Source of the DNA: Mesobacterium pallidum
GTDB taxonomy: Bacteria > Pseudomonadota > Alphaproteobacteria > Rhodobacterales > Rhodobacteraceae
DNA: 64,000 bases
NCBI RefSeq assembly: GCF_019966535.1
Contig: NZ_JAIMID010000006.1
Coordinates: 186,001-250,000, forward strand
Direction: 5' to 3'
Of this stretch, positions 36,146-45,151 are shown piece by piece. Position 1 is the first letter of the stretch, and the number at the start of each line of letters is the position of its first letter. A program made the translations under genes and the position numbers. Under the pieces are notes generated by a model. That model was not told the origin of the DNA. It did not search any database and worked only from the letters and a program-made list of their open reading frames with translations.

Positions 36146-36648
36146 GCTGGCCGGCGATCCGGACCGAGCCGGTCTTGTTCGCGCCGCAGCAGCACCTGTT
36201 GGCGGGCATCGGGACGTTCCTGCTCATGCCGTTGATCGGCCTTGCGATCAGCGTCCTGGGAATTGTCGCGCTCTACACGACTGCCTCGGACAGGGCTGTC
36301 TCGATCTTCGCGGCGCCGGGATTGATCCTGACGTTCGGCGCTCTGTTCAGCTGGATCGGCATGATCTTTCTCGTGCCGGTTGCTGCCCGGGCCTGTGCCC
36401 GCGGGTGGGCCGGTTGGGCTTCGAGCCTCGTCGCCGGTGCCGCCATCGGCTTTTGTGTCGGGCTGGCGATCGGACTTGTCCGCGCCGGCCTGCACCCCCC
36501 GAACCCGGAGGTATTGCGGGCCGATAATCTGACCCATCCGCTGCCGGCAGTGTACGGCACGGTTTCGGGCGCACTCCATGCACTGCTCCACATGAGCCTT
36601 CTGCGGCGGCGCGCACGCCCGGGCGGGGCTGCCTCCCAGCCAAATTGA
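36142..36648 (+). CDS. Integral membrane protein, unknown
   Basis: 168 residues, starting in the ATGA overlap with tldD. Three to four hydrophobic segments are visible (about 20-46, 55-80, 90-112, and a weaker one at 140-152), with a basic Arg-rich tail. I recognise no family. The translational coupling with tldD suggests a shared transcript but not a shared function. Confidence 0.65.
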   Translation: MSWPAIRTEPVLFAPQQHLLAGIGTFLLMPLIGLAISVLGIVALYTTASDRAVSIFAAPGLILTFGALFSWIGMIFLVPVAARACARGWAGWASSLVAGAAIGFCVGLAIGLVRAGLHPPNPEVLRADNLTHPLPAVYGTVSGALHALLHMSLLRRRARPGGAASQPN

Positions 36649-36741
36649 CCCGAATTCGATTTTCTCTCGCTTTCCGGGAATCATTCACACCTTGTTAACC
36701 AATGACGCGTAACTCTTGAGGTGCAAGAGGACGAGGGCACG

Positions 36742-37917
36742 ATGACCGGGGATACAGTTTCTTCCACTCACCCCCTACTCCCACCCACCACGGAAGATGA
36801 CCGGGTATCGTGGCTTCGCCTCTTGCGCTCCCGCCGCGTCGGGATCGCGACCTTCTACAGATTGATGGGCGAACATGGCTCCGCTCAGGCGGCGCTGGAG
36901 GCTCTGCCCGCCATCGCGGCCGAGGCCGGGGTCGAGAATTACGAGACCTGCCCCGAGGGCGTCGTGCTGGCCGAGTTGCGGCGCGGCCGCGAGGCAGGGG
37001 CACAACTGATCTTCCGGGGCGATCCGACCTACCCGGCCCCTCTCACGGAACTGCCGGACCCGCCGCCGATGCTTTGGGCGGTGGGGGACCTGTCGGTCCT
37101 GCAACGCCCTGCCGTGGCGCTGGTCGGGTCGCGCAATGCCTCGGCGCTTGGCACGCGCATGGCCCGGTCGCTGGCCAAGGGGCTGGCGCGCGAGGGCTGG
37201 ATCGTCGTGTCGGGCCTGGCCCGGGGCATCGACGCCGCAGCCCATCACGCCAGCCTCGAGACCGGGACCATCGGCGTTCTGGCGGGCGGGGTCGACGTGC
37301 TTTACCCGGCCGAGAACGCCGCCATGGCCGAAGAAATCCCCAAACATGGCCTGCGCCTCTCCGAGCAGCCCATGGGCATGCAGCCCATGGCGCGGCATTT
37401 CCCCGCGCGCAACCGCATCGTGTCGGGCCTGGCCCGCGCGGTCATCGTGGTCGAGGCGGCGGCGAAATCGGGCAGCCTGATCACCGCCCGCAATGCGCTC
37501 GACCTTGGGCGCGAGGTGATGGCGGTGCCGGGCCATCCCTTCGATAACCGTGCCGCCGGCTGCAACATGCTGCTGCGCGACGGCGCCCGGCTGGTGCGCG
37601 GCCCGCAGGACGTGATCGAGGCCCTGCCCGAACTTGCCCCCCAGCTCGACCAGCCTGCCCTGCCCCTGCCCGAACCCGACGCCCCGGACGCGCTGCCCGA
37701 GATTCCACGCGCCGCGCCCGAACGCCGCAGCCTGCAGGACACCGCCGCGCTGCACAGCCTGATCCTTGACCGGCTCAGCACCGCGCCCATCACCGAGGAC
37801 GAGCTGATCCGGGCCGTCGGCGCCAGCGCCCGGCTGACCTGCCCCGCCGTGGTCGAGCTCGAGATCGCGGGCAAGGTCCAGCGCCACCCCGGCAGCCTCA
37901 TCTCGCGCCTGCCCTGA
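36742..37917 (+). CDS. dprA: DNA-processing protein DprA
   Basis: 391 residues from the ATG at 36742, preceded by GAGGGC; a GTG seven codons upstream is an alternative. The Rossmann-like DprA fold shows VALVGSRNASALGTRMARSLAKGLA (129-150), VVSGLARGIDAAAHHASL (156-172) and PARNRIVSGLARAVIVVEAAAKSGSLITA. A winged-helix C-terminus follows. It loads RecA onto incoming single-stranded DNA in transformation; in Rhodobacter it is needed for gene-transfer-agent DNA uptake. A TTAACC half-site (36695-36700) lies upstream, compatible with but not proof of CtrA control. Confidence 0.93.
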   Translation: MTGDTVSSTHPLLPPTTEDDRVSWLRLLRSRRVGIATFYRLMGEHGSAQAALEALPAIAAEAGVENYETCPEGVVLAELRRGREAGAQLIFRGDPTYPAPLTELPDPPPMLWAVGDLSVLQRPAVALVGSRNASALGTRMARSLAKGLAREGWIVVSGLARGIDAAAHHASLETGTIGVLAGGVDVLYPAENAAMAEEIPKHGLRLSEQPMGMQPMARHFPARNRIVSGLARAVIVVEAAAKSGSLITARNALDLGREVMAVPGHPFDNRAAGCNMLLRDGARLVRGPQDVIEALPELAPQLDQPALPLPEPDAPDALPEIPRAAPERRSLQDTAALHSLILDRLSTAPITEDELIRAVGASARLTCPAVVELEIAGKVQRHPGSLISRLP

Positions 37918-37971
37918 CGCGCAGCCCGGTCCCGCGCCAGATGGCCGCGTCAAGGCCGAACACGCGCCATA

Positions 37972-37977
37972 TATAAT
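37972..37977 (+). promoter_or_regulatory. Candidate -10 element for topA
   Basis: TATAAT lies 103 bases before the topA start in an otherwise G+C-rich gap. The -35 region is poorly conserved, so this is a weak call. Confidence 0.3.
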
Positions 37978-38079
37978 GAGAGCGCCCCGGCACCGCATTG
38001 ACAATCCGCCGCTCCGCCCCACATGTTCCGCCGCCAACGGGGCACCCCTGACTCGCCCCGCGAACCGAAAGGAATGTGC

Positions 38080-40779
38080 ATGCCAGTCGTCGTCGTCGAA
38101 TCCCCGGCCAAGGCCAAGACGATCAACAAGTATCTGGGATCCGACTACACGGTTCTGGCCTCTTACGGGCACGTGCGCGACCTGCCGGCCAAGGACGGAT
38201 CGGTCGACACGGAGCACGATTTCGACATGACCTGGGAGGTCGGCAACGATTCCCGCAAGCATGTGAAAGCCATCGCCGACGCGCTCAAGGACGACAACGC
38301 CCTGATCCTCGCGACCGACCCCGATCGCGAGGGCGAGGCGATCAGCTGGCACCTGAAGGAGGCGCTGACCAAGCGCAAATCCATCAAGAAGGACACGCCG
38401 GTCAGCCGCGTGACCTTCAACGCGATCACCAAGGCCGCCGTGACCGAGGCGATGGCGAACCCGCGCGACATCGACGCCCCGCTGGTCGAAGCGTACCTGG
38501 CCCGCCGCGCGCTCGATTACCTCGTGGGCTTCAACCTCAGCCCGGTCCTGTGGCGCAAGCTGCCCGGCGCGCGGTCGGCCGGCAGGGTGCAATCGGTCTG
38601 CCTGCGCCTCATCGTCGAGCGCGAGATGGAGATCGAGGCGTTCAGGGCGCGCGAATACTGGTCGGTCAAGGCGCAGCTGACCACCCCCCGCGGCCAGACC
38701 TACGAGGCGCGGCTCACCACGCTGGCCGGAAAGAAACTCGACCGGTTCGACCTTGCCAACGAGACCGACGCCGAGATGGCCGTCAGCGCCGTCTCCAAGC
38801 GCAATCTCAAGATCACCTCGGTCGAGGCGAAGCCGGCCAGCCGCAACCCCTCGGCGCCCTTCATGACCTCGACCCTGCAGCAGGAGGCCAGCCGCAAGTT
38901 CGGCATGGGCGCGCGGCAATGCATGAACGCGGCCCAGCGCCTCTACGAGGCCGGCCACATCACCTACATGCGGACCGACGGCATCGACATGGCGCCCGAA
39001 GCGGTCACCGCCTGCCGCGAGGCGATCACCGACCGCTATGGCGCGAGCTATGTCCCGAAAGAGCCGCGCATCTACAAGAACAAGGCCAAGAATGCGCAGG
39101 AAGCGCATGAATGCATCCGGCCGACGGACATGACCAAGGACGCGCCCGCGCTCAAGCTCAAGGACGAGGACCAGCGCCGGCTTTATGACCTGATCTGGAA
39201 GCGCACGCTAGCCTGCCAGATGTCCGGCGCGCGGCTTGAACGCACCACGGTCGAGATCGGCAGCGACGATGGCCAGGTCGGCCTGCGGGCCACGGGTCAG
39301 GTCGTGGTCTTCGACGGCTTTCTCAAGGTCTACGAAGAGGGGCGCGACGAGCCGGTCGAGGACGGCGACGACAACCGCCTGCCCCAGATCATGGAGGGCG
39401 AGCCGGCCAAGTTTGCATCCGGCGCGCTGGAAAGCGCCTATTCCAAGGCCGGCGAGAAGTCCGTCGAGGTGATCGAGGACGACGCCCCCGGCGGCATGCA
39501 GAAGAACGGTGTCGCGGTGCTGTCGGACAACGGCGCCGTGCTGGCGCTGCAAAGCCACACCCAGCCGCCCCCGCGCTACACCGAGGCGACGCTGGTCAAG
39601 AAGATGGAAGAGCTGGGCATCGGCCGCCCCTCGACCTATGCCAGCGTGATCGGCACGATCCAGGACCGCGAATATGTCCGCAAGGAACAGAACCGCCTGT
39701 TCCCCGAGGACAAGGGCCGCATCGTCACGATCTTCCTGCTGAACTTCTTCAAGCGCTACGTGGAATACGATTTCACCGCCGAGCTCGAGAACGAACTGGA
39801 CGAGGTGAGCGCGGGCGAGATGGACTACAAGGAGTTGCTGGCCAAGTTCTGGCGCGACTTCCACGCCGCCATCTCCGAGACCTCCGAGCTGCGCATCACC
39901 GAGGTGCTGGACGTGCTTGACGACGCGCTGGCGCCGCAGCTTTACCCGCCGCGCGAGGATGGCAGCGACCCGCGGATCTGCCCCAAGTGCGGCCAGGGCC
40001 AGCTGCACCTCAAGACCTCGCGCACCGGCGGCTTTGTCGGCTGTGGCAATTACCCCGAATGCACCTATACCCGGCCCATCGCCGGCGAGGGCGCGGATGG
40101 CGAGGAAAAGCTGCTGGGCGAGGATGAGGGCGACGAGATCTGGCTCAAGGCCGGCCGCTTCGGCCCCTACGTCCAGCGCGGAGAGCCGACGCCCGAGAAC
40201 AAGAAGCCGCCGCGCGCCTCGCTGCCCAAGAAGGGCGGGCAGTTCCTGCCGGGCTGGGACCCCAAGGATATCGACCTCGACAAGGCGCTGACCCTGCTGA
40301 CCATGCCGCGCGAGGTGGGCGAGCATCCCGAGGGCGGGATGATCACCGCCAACCTCGGCCGGTTCGGGCCCTACATCATGCACCAGAAAGATGACGAGGC
40401 CAAACCTACTTACGTCAACCTCAAGGAGTTCCAGGAAGTCTTCGAGATCGGGATGAACCACGCGGTCGAGCTCTTGGCACAGAAGCGCGCCAACCCCGGC
40501 CGGGGCCGCGGGTCGGCCGCCAAGCCGCTGCGCGAGCTGGGCGATCACCCCGATGGCGGCGCCATCGCCGTGATGGAAGGCCGCTACGGCCCCTACGTGA
40601 AATGGGAGAAGGTCAATGCGACCCTGCCCAAGGACGTGGAGGCGGACAAGATCACGATGGAACAGGCGCTTGCGCTGATCAAGGAAAAGGCCGGCGCCAA
40701 GGGCGGCAAGAAGAAAGCCGCGCCCAAGAAGGCCGCCGCCAAGAAGACGCCGGCAAAGAAGTCCGCGGGCAGGAAATAA
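38080..40779 (+). CDS. topA: DNA topoisomerase I (type IA)
   Basis: 899 residues; AAAGGA precedes the ATG at 38080. The Toprim domain starts at MPVVVVESPAKAKTINKYLG and contains ILATDPDREGEAISWHL; the active-site tyrosine is Y296 in ITYMRTDG. A C-terminal Cys4 zinc ribbon (C634, C637 and CGNYPEC) is followed by further ribbon-like repeats without cysteines (FGPYVQRG, FGPYIMHQ, YGPYVKWE). A Lys/Ala-rich tail of about 25 residues ends the protein, an alphaproteobacterial feature that adds DNA or RNA polymerase affinity. It relaxes negative supercoils. Confidence 0.96.
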   Translation: MPVVVVESPAKAKTINKYLGSDYTVLASYGHVRDLPAKDGSVDTEHDFDMTWEVGNDSRKHVKAIADALKDDNALILATDPDREGEAISWHLKEALTKRKSIKKDTPVSRVTFNAITKAAVTEAMANPRDIDAPLVEAYLARRALDYLVGFNLSPVLWRKLPGARSAGRVQSVCLRLIVEREMEIEAFRAREYWSVKAQLTTPRGQTYEARLTTLAGKKLDRFDLANETDAEMAVSAVSKRNLKITSVEAKPASRNPSAPFMTSTLQQEASRKFGMGARQCMNAAQRLYEAGHITYMRTDGIDMAPEAVTACREAITDRYGASYVPKEPRIYKNKAKNAQEAHECIRPTDMTKDAPALKLKDEDQRRLYDLIWKRTLACQMSGARLERTTVEIGSDDGQVGLRATGQVVVFDGFLKVYEEGRDEPVEDGDDNRLPQIMEGEPAKFASGALESAYSKAGEKSVEVIEDDAPGGMQKNGVAVLSDNGAVLALQSHTQPPPRYTEATLVKKMEELGIGRPSTYASVIGTIQDREYVRKEQNRLFPEDKGRIVTIFLLNFFKRYVEYDFTAELENELDEVSAGEMDYKELLAKFWRDFHAAISETSELRITEVLDVLDDALAPQLYPPREDGSDPRICPKCGQGQLHLKTSRTGGFVGCGNYPECTYTRPIAGEGADGEEKLLGEDEGDEIWLKAGRFGPYVQRGEPTPENKKPPRASLPKKGGQFLPGWDPKDIDLDKALTLLTMPREVGEHPEGGMITANLGRFGPYIMHQKDDEAKPTYVNLKEFQEVFEIGMNHAVELLAQKRANPGRGRGSAAKPLRELGDHPDGGAIAVMEGRYGPYVKWEKVNATLPKDVEADKITMEQALALIKEKAGAKGGKKKAAPKKAAAKKTPAKKSAGRK

Positions 40780-40786
40780 CCGGCAA

Positions 40787-40812
40787 ATGCGTCGCCCGGC
40801 CGGGCGGCGCAT
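40787..40812 (+). terminator. Hairpin after topA
   Basis: A 12-bp stem ATGCGTCGCCCG/CGGGCGGCGCAT with a 2-base centre (one G-T pair) starts 8 bases after the stop. No T run follows, so efficiency may be limited. Confidence 0.65.
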
Positions 40813-40940
40813 GGCGCCATTCCGCGCAGGTCTGCGGCCCGCATGGCACATGCATCGCGTTTCAAGCATACGTGATTTCCAATTCATCGGGCGTCCTGAT
40901 TGTGTGCCCGGGAAACCGCCATCGAACAGGATATCCCCTC

Positions 40941-41504
40941 ATGTCCCGCCTCACGCGTCGCGGCCTGCTGGCCGCCACGAGCGCCTTTGTCGCCTCTCCT
41001 GCCCTGCTGCATGCGCAGGAGGTGTTCCAGGAAGAAGAGTTCAACCGACACAACATCTCGAGCTTTTCCAACCAGGACTGGCGCGACCATTTCGACTCGG
41101 TCGAGCAGGTGTCGATCCTGGCCGACACCACGTCGCGCGCGCTGCATTTCTGGGGCGAAGGCGGCCGTGACTACCGGGTCTTCCCGACCTCGGTCCCGCG
41201 CACGGACGAGCTGACAAAGCGCGGCTACACCGAGGTGGTGCGCAAGAAGGTCGGCCCCTCGTGGACGCCGACCGCCAGCCAGCTGGAACGCTACCCCGAC
41301 TGGAAGCCCATCGGCCCCGGCCCAGAGAACCCGCTGGGCACCCATGCGATGTACCTTGGCTGGCCCGCCTACATCATCCACGGCACCCATGACACCCGCA
41401 AGATCGGCCGCCGGTCCTCGGACGGCTGCATCGGTCTTTACAACGAGATGATCGCGCAGCTCTTCGACATCACGCCGATCGGCGCGCAGGTCCGCATCAT
41501 CTGA
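40941..41504 (+). CDS. L,D-transpeptidase (YkuD), Tat-exported
   Basis: 187 residues. MSRLTRRGLLAATSAFVASPALLHA is a twin-arginine signal with cleavage near residue 25. The YkuD motif is H147-GTHDTR...S-S-D-G-C163-I-G-L. It has the longer, charged N-terminal extension of the exported ErfK type rather than the shape of the enzyme at 8.8 kb. It acts in the periplasm on peptidoglycan stem peptides. No co-transcribed partner is visible. Confidence 0.9.
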   Translation: MSRLTRRGLLAATSAFVASPALLHAQEVFQEEEFNRHNISSFSNQDWRDHFDSVEQVSILADTTSRALHFWGEGGRDYRVFPTSVPRTDELTKRGYTEVVRKKVGPSWTPTASQLERYPDWKPIGPGPENPLGTHAMYLGWPAYIIHGTHDTRKIGRRSSDGCIGLYNEMIAQLFDITPIGAQVRII

Positions 41505-41635
41505 CAGGCCCCCGGGGGCGGCAGATACGACAATCGCGAATCGGTTCGCAGAATTTGCCGCCTACGGGTTTTGCCCACGTTGACATGTGCTGCGCTGCGG
41601 CGTCTTATCCCGGTCGAACACTGGGAGAATGATTC

Positions 41636-42343
41636 ATGAAGAAAGTCTACGGCAGCGCTGCCGAAGCCTTGGAGGGCGTGGTCTTCGACGGGATGCTGAT
41701 CGCGGCCGGGGGGTTCGGCCTTTGCGGCATCCCCGAGCTCTTGATCGACGCGCTGGTCGAAAGCGGCGTCAAGGACCTCACGGTTGCATCGAACAATGCC
41801 GGCGTCGACGGGTTCGGCCTGGGAAAACTGCTCGAAACCCGGCAGATCAGGAAGATGATGTCGTCCTACGTGGGCGAGAATGCCGAGTTCATGCGCCAGT
41901 ACCTGTCGGGCGAGCTGGAGCTCGAGTTCAACCCGCAGGGCACGCTGGCCGAGCGCATGCGCGCCGGCGGCGCGGGCATCCCGGGTTTCTATACCAAGAC
42001 CGGCGTCGGCACGCAGATCGCCGAGGGCAAGGAGGTCAAGCAGTTCCGCGGCGAGGATTACATCCTCGAGGAAGGGATCTTTGCCGACCTCAGCATCGTC
42101 AAGGCCTGGAAGGCCGACGACACCGGCAACCTCGTGTTCCGCAAGACCGCGCGCAACTTCAACCCGCCGGCGGCAATGTGCGGCAAGGTCTGCATCGTCG
42201 AGGTCGAGGAAATCGTGCCCCGCGGCTCGCTCGACCCCGACCACATCCACCTGCCGGGCATCTACGTGCACCGGATCATCCAGGGCGAGCACGAGAAACG
42301 GATCGAACAGCGCACCGTGCGCAAGCGGGAGGCCGCGCAATGA
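41636..42343 (+). CDS. scoA: 3-oxoacid CoA-transferase subunit A
   Basis: 235 residues. [39 protein letters not shown] is the subunit A start with the CoA-transferase GGFG-x-CGIP motif; the [45 protein letters not shown] segment is also conserved. Together with subunit B it transfers CoA between succinyl-CoA and acetoacetate (or a related acid), which activates ketoacids from butyrate or PHB turnover. Subunit B follows 58 bases downstream. Confidence 0.94.
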   Translation: MKKVYGSAAEALEGVVFDGMLIAAGGFGLCGIPELLIDALVESGVKDLTVASNNAGVDGFGLGKLLETRQIRKMMSSYVGENAEFMRQYLSGELELEFNPQGTLAERMRAGGAGIPGFYTKTGVGTQIAEGKEVKQFRGEDYILEEGIFADLSIVKAWKADDTGNLVFRKTARNFNPPAAMCGKVCIVEVEEIVPRGSLDPDHIHLPGIYVHRIIQGEHEKRIEQRTVRKREAAQ

Positions 42344-42401
42344 AAAGTGGAAACCGGTATTCATGCCCGCGCGGCGACCAGATGAAACGGGAGGAAGCCT
42401 G

Positions 42402-43025
42402 ATGCCCTGGGATCGCAACCAGATGGCCGCACGCGCGGCGGAAGAGCTTGAAGACGGCATGTACGTGAACCTCGGGATCGGCATCCCGACGCTGGTCGCC
42501 AACTACGTGGGCGACAAGGACATCACGTTGCAGTCCGAAAACGGCATGCTGGGCATGGGCCCCTTCCCCTTCGAGGGCGAGGAAGACCCGGACCTGATCA
42601 ACGCGGGCAAGCAGACGATCACCGAGCTGTCGCGCACGTCCTATTTCGATAGTTCCATGAGCTTTGGCATGATCCGGGGCGGCAAGATCGCCGCGGCGAT
42701 CCTGGGCGCAATGGAAGTGGCCGAGAACGGCGACCTCGCGAACTGGATGATCCCCGGCAAGCTGGTCAAGGGCATGGGCGGCGCGATGGACCTGGTGGCC
42801 GGTGTCGGCAAGGTCATCGTGGTGATGGACCACCAGAACAAGCACGGCGAGTCCAAGGTGCTGAAAGCCTGCACCCTGCCGCTGACCGGCACGGGTGTCG
42901 TGAATCGCATCATCAGCAACCTCGGCGTGCTGGACGTGGTCGAGGGGGGCCTGAAGATCGTCGAGCTGGCCGATGGCGTCAGCGAAGAGGAGATGCGCGC
43001 CGCGACCGAGGCGACCATCGTCTGA
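42402..43025 (+). CDS. scoB: 3-oxoacid CoA-transferase subunit B
   Basis: 207 residues; GGAGGAAG precedes the ATG at 42402. It has MYVNLGIGIPTLVANY, the catalytic Glu in QSENGMLGMGPFP, and ESKVLKACTLPLTGTGVVNRIISNLGVLDV. The glutamate forms the glutamyl-CoA thioester during transfer. It is the second gene of the scoAB pair and ends at the first hairpin of the mirrored terminator pair. Confidence 0.94.
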   Translation: MPWDRNQMAARAAEELEDGMYVNLGIGIPTLVANYVGDKDITLQSENGMLGMGPFPFEGEEDPDLINAGKQTITELSRTSYFDSSMSFGMIRGGKIAAAILGAMEVAENGDLANWMIPGKLVKGMGGAMDLVAGVGKVIVVMDHQNKHGESKVLKACTLPLTGTGVVNRIISNLGVLDVVEGGLKIVELADGVSEEEMRAATEATIV

Positions 43026-43030
43026 GACCT

Positions 43031-43062
43031 GCGCAAGATCCTTCTGACGAAGGATCTTGCGC
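43031..43062 (+). terminator. Terminator after scoB, TTCTGACGAA core
   Basis: A perfect 13-bp stem GCGCAAGATCCTT/AAGGATCTTGCGC with a CTGACG loop, starting 5 bases after the stop. The next hairpin (43095-43120) is its minus-strand counterpart. Confidence 0.85.
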
Positions 43063-43094
43063 CTTCGCCCGCCCCGAACGGATCGCGGGCGGAC

Positions 43095-43120
43095 GAAGAT
43101 TATTCGTCAGAATAATCTTC
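43095..43120 (-). terminator. Terminator after lytic transglycosylase, same core
   Basis: Perfect 10-bp arms GAAGATTATT/AATAATCTTC around a loop that reads CTGACG on the minus strand, 17 bases beyond the gene end at 43138. Its central sequence TTCTGACGAA is identical to the previous hairpin in sense orientation. Confidence 0.85.
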
Positions 43121-43137
43121 TTTGGCGGGCGCTCCGC

Positions 43138-43980
43138 CTAGCGGAACTGGAAGACGCAGCCGTCGCTCAGGATCTCGGGCGGGGTCACGCAGAGGGCCCG
43201 GGCGACGCCGTAGGCCGCCAGCACCTTGGGGACGTAATCGCGGGTTTCCGCGTAGGGCGGCACGCCGTCGTGATTGCCCACCGCGTTCTCGCCCGCATTG
43301 TAGCCGGCGAGCACAAGGATCGGATCCCGGTCGAATTTCTGCAACAGCAGCTCGAGAAACGCCACCCCGCCGCGAATGTTCTGCGGCCCGTCCAGGCTGT
43401 CGCTGACGCCGAAGCGCTCGGCCGTGGCCGGCATCAGCTGCATCAGCCCCTGTGCCCCGGCCCCGCTGACCGCATCCACGCGGCCGCCGCTTTCCACCGC
43501 CATCACGGCCAGAACCAGCGCAGGCGACACCTCTGTCCCCACCGTGGCCTTCAGGATCTCGATCCCCTGGGCCTCGACGATGCGGCGCATGTCGTCGAGC
43601 CGCGGCGCTGCGACGCCCTTGCCCGCCGGCGGCTTGCCAAGGAACTGCAGCGCGCTTTCCAGACGTCCCGGGCTTTTCGCCGCGAGCGCGGGCGAGACCT
43701 CGTCCCAGAACCAGGCATAGCGCCCGGTCGGTGTGGCCACCGGCGCATTCGGCGCCAGGGCCGCCGCCGCCGCGGGAATGGGCGCCGGCGCCTGCGGTTC
43801 GATCTGCACGGTGATGCGCTTGCGCGTGCCGGCCTTGGGCGGCTTGACCCGCTTGGCCTCGAACTCGGGAAAGGGGGCGGGCGACTCGGCCGCCAACGGG
43901 CTTCCCGAAGCCACCAGCGCCACCGCCATCCCCGCCAGAATCGCGCGCAGACCCGGCGCGCCGCTTGCCTTGAGTCTCAT
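43138..43980 (-). CDS. Lytic transglycosylase (Slt-type)
   Basis: 280 residues from the ATG at 43980. The signal sequence (residues 1-30) precedes a Pro/Ala/Lys-rich linker of about 60 residues, then a Slt domain with catalytic E163 in AVMAVESGGRVDA, followed by GAQGLMQLMPATAERFGV and LAGYNAGENAV. It cleaves peptidoglycan glycan chains in the periplasm with 1,6-anhydro formation. It stands beside the tad pilus locus but on the other strand, with 373 bases between; a role in opening the wall for the pilus is only a possibility. Confidence 0.9.
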   Translation of the reverse strand: MRLKASGAPGLRAILAGMAVALVASGSPLAAESPAPFPEFEAKRVKPPKAGTRKRITVQIEPQAPAPIPAAAAALAPNAPVATPTGRYAWFWDEVSPALAAKSPGRLESALQFLGKPPAGKGVAAPRLDDMRRIVEAQGIEILKATVGTEVSPALVLAVMAVESGGRVDAVSGAGAQGLMQLMPATAERFGVSDSLDGPQNIRGGVAFLELLLQKFDRDPILVLAGYNAGENAVGNHDGVPPYAETRDYVPKVLAAYGVARALCVTPPEILSDGCVFQFR

Positions 43981-44353
43981 GTCTGACCTGCCTTGCCGGG
44001 TGTCCCGGTTCGATTTTCTGCTCGATTGGCCCGAGTCTACACGAAAATGCGCCCGGAACAGCCCGCCTGGCGTGCAGATATTGCCCTCCGTGGCGGCCGC
44101 ACCACGCCGAAACCAGCTGATAGGATCCCGGACTTGAATTTTTATTCTTTTATTTTCAATGCTTTGACTCATGGCACACCAGCGCCCGCAAAGCACGCGA
44201 AAATGGCGCCAATCCGGTCAAAGTTGTGCCCCAATCCGCTGGCTAATTACTTCACATGCCGATGAGGGCCGGGACTGAGTTGAGAGGCAGTTCTGGAGAG
44301 ACCCAACCGGTTGAGACACTGACCAAGACTGAGATCCTACGGAGACTGAAACC
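43981..44353 (+). promoter_or_regulatory. AT-rich upstream region of the flp pilin genes
   Basis: No gene seen in these 373 bases. The segment around 44135-44160 is unusually AT-rich (TTTTTATTCTTTTATTTTC) compared with its surroundings and is followed by TTTGACTC; it is the likely promoter zone for flp1 and the divergent transglycosylase. A clear -10 was not identified. Confidence 0.45.
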
Positions 44354-44533
44354 ATGATCAAATTCTTCAAGAACTTCCGCAACGACGAAGACGGCGCTGT
44401 CACGGTTGACTGGGTCGTTCTGACCGCAGCCGTGGTGGGCCTGGCCATCGCAGCCTACTCGACCATCGAGAGCTCGGCCAACGACCTGATCGACGCGGCC
44501 GCAGTGGCCGTCGACGGCGAAGACGACTTCTAA
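44354..44533 (+). CDS. flp1: Flp-family pilin 1
   Basis: 59 residues, read directly because it falls under usual size limits. The short basic leader MIKFFKNFRNDEDG is followed by AVTVDWVVLTAAVVGLAIAAYSTI. Cleavage after the Gly gives a mature pilin of 45 residues. Position +5 is Asp and +6 Trp (AVTVDW), where classic Flp pilins have Glu-Tyr. The end is acidic (DGEDDF). It is nearly identical to flp2 over the mature part. It is the major subunit candidate of the tad pilus. Confidence 0.88.
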   Translation: MIKFFKNFRNDEDGAVTVDWVVLTAAVVGLAIAAYSTIESSANDLIDAAAVAVDGEDDF

Positions 44534-44540
44534 GACACCC

Positions 44541-44599
44541 GTCAGGTTCTCCTGACTTTCGGGGGAGCCGGCCCGCCGCACCGGACTAAGCCGCTCCCC
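44541..44599 (+). terminator. Hairpins in the flp1-flp2 gap
   Basis: GTCAGG-TTCT-CCTGAC (44541-44556) and a second stem GGGGAGC (44562-44568) with GCTCCCC (44593-44599). They may attenuate or protect the flp1 transcript end; full termination is not implied. Confidence 0.45.
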
Positions 44600-44625
44600 A
44601 ATCTACCAGCACAACGAGGTTCATC

Positions 44626-44808
44626 ATGCTGAAGCAAATCATCGCAAAATTCCGCAACGAAGAAGACGGCGCCGTCACGGTTGACTGGGTCGTTCTGACC
44701 GCAGCCGTCGTGGGCCTGGCCATCGCAGCCTACTCGACCATCGAGAGCTCGGCGCAAGACCTGATCGACGCAGCCGCCGTGGCCGTCGACGGTGAAGACG
44801 ACTTCTGA
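44626..44808 (+). CDS. flp2: Flp-family pilin 2
   Basis: 60 residues. Leader MLKQIIAKFRNEEDG, then AVTVDWVVLTAAVVGLAIAAYSTIESSAQDLIDAAAVAVDGEDDF; the mature part differs from flp1 at one residue (Q for N in ESSA-x-D). The nucleotide sequences are also almost the same across this part, with mainly synonymous changes, which points to a recent tandem duplication or gene conversion. It keeps the D5-W6 pair in place of E5-Y6. Confidence 0.9.
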   Translation: MLKQIIAKFRNEEDGAVTVDWVVLTAAVVGLAIAAYSTIESSAQDLIDAAAVAVDGEDDF

Positions 44809-44935
44809 GCGTCTGGTCGTCTGACAACCTGACGATCCCAAGTAGCCGACCGGACCCGATTTGGCAGTGCTGAACGGTGTCCGGTCGGACTGGTACCAGA
44901 CATAGCCCAACTCTCTCCAGACCAGGAGTTTGCCC

Positions 44936-45118
44936 ATGTTGCACTTGCTCAAACGGCATCGAGACGAAGAAGACGGCGCCGTTACCGTGGACTGGGTGGT
45001 GATCACAGCGGCCGTTGTCGGCCTCAGCGCGATCGGTTTCGCCGGCCTCGAAAGCTCGGCACAAGACCTGATCGACTCTGCGGCCGTGGCTGTCGACGGA
45101 CAAGACGACTTCGACTGA
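44936..45118 (+). CDS. flp3: Flp-family pilin 3 (diverged)
   Basis: 60 residues from the ATG at 44936, with AGGAG upstream. Leader MLHLLKRHRDEEDG, then AVTVDWVVITAAVVGLSAIGFAGLESSAQDLIDSAAVAVDGQDDFD. It shares the cleavage site and D5-W6 with flp1 and flp2 but differs in the second half of the hydrophobic helix. It may be a minor pilin or an older duplicate. A strong terminator follows, separating the pilins from cpaB. Confidence 0.9.
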   Translation: MLHLLKRHRDEEDGAVTVDWVVITAAVVGLSAIGFAGLESSAQDLIDSAAVAVDGQDDFD

Positions 45119-45151
45119 TCCCCGCCCCGGGGGTCCCTGCTGCCACACAGA

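Noticed and set aside
36691-36714. Full CtrA box upstream of dprA
   Set aside because: Only one TTAACC half-site is present; the second half is not at the right spacing, so it is not listed as a site.
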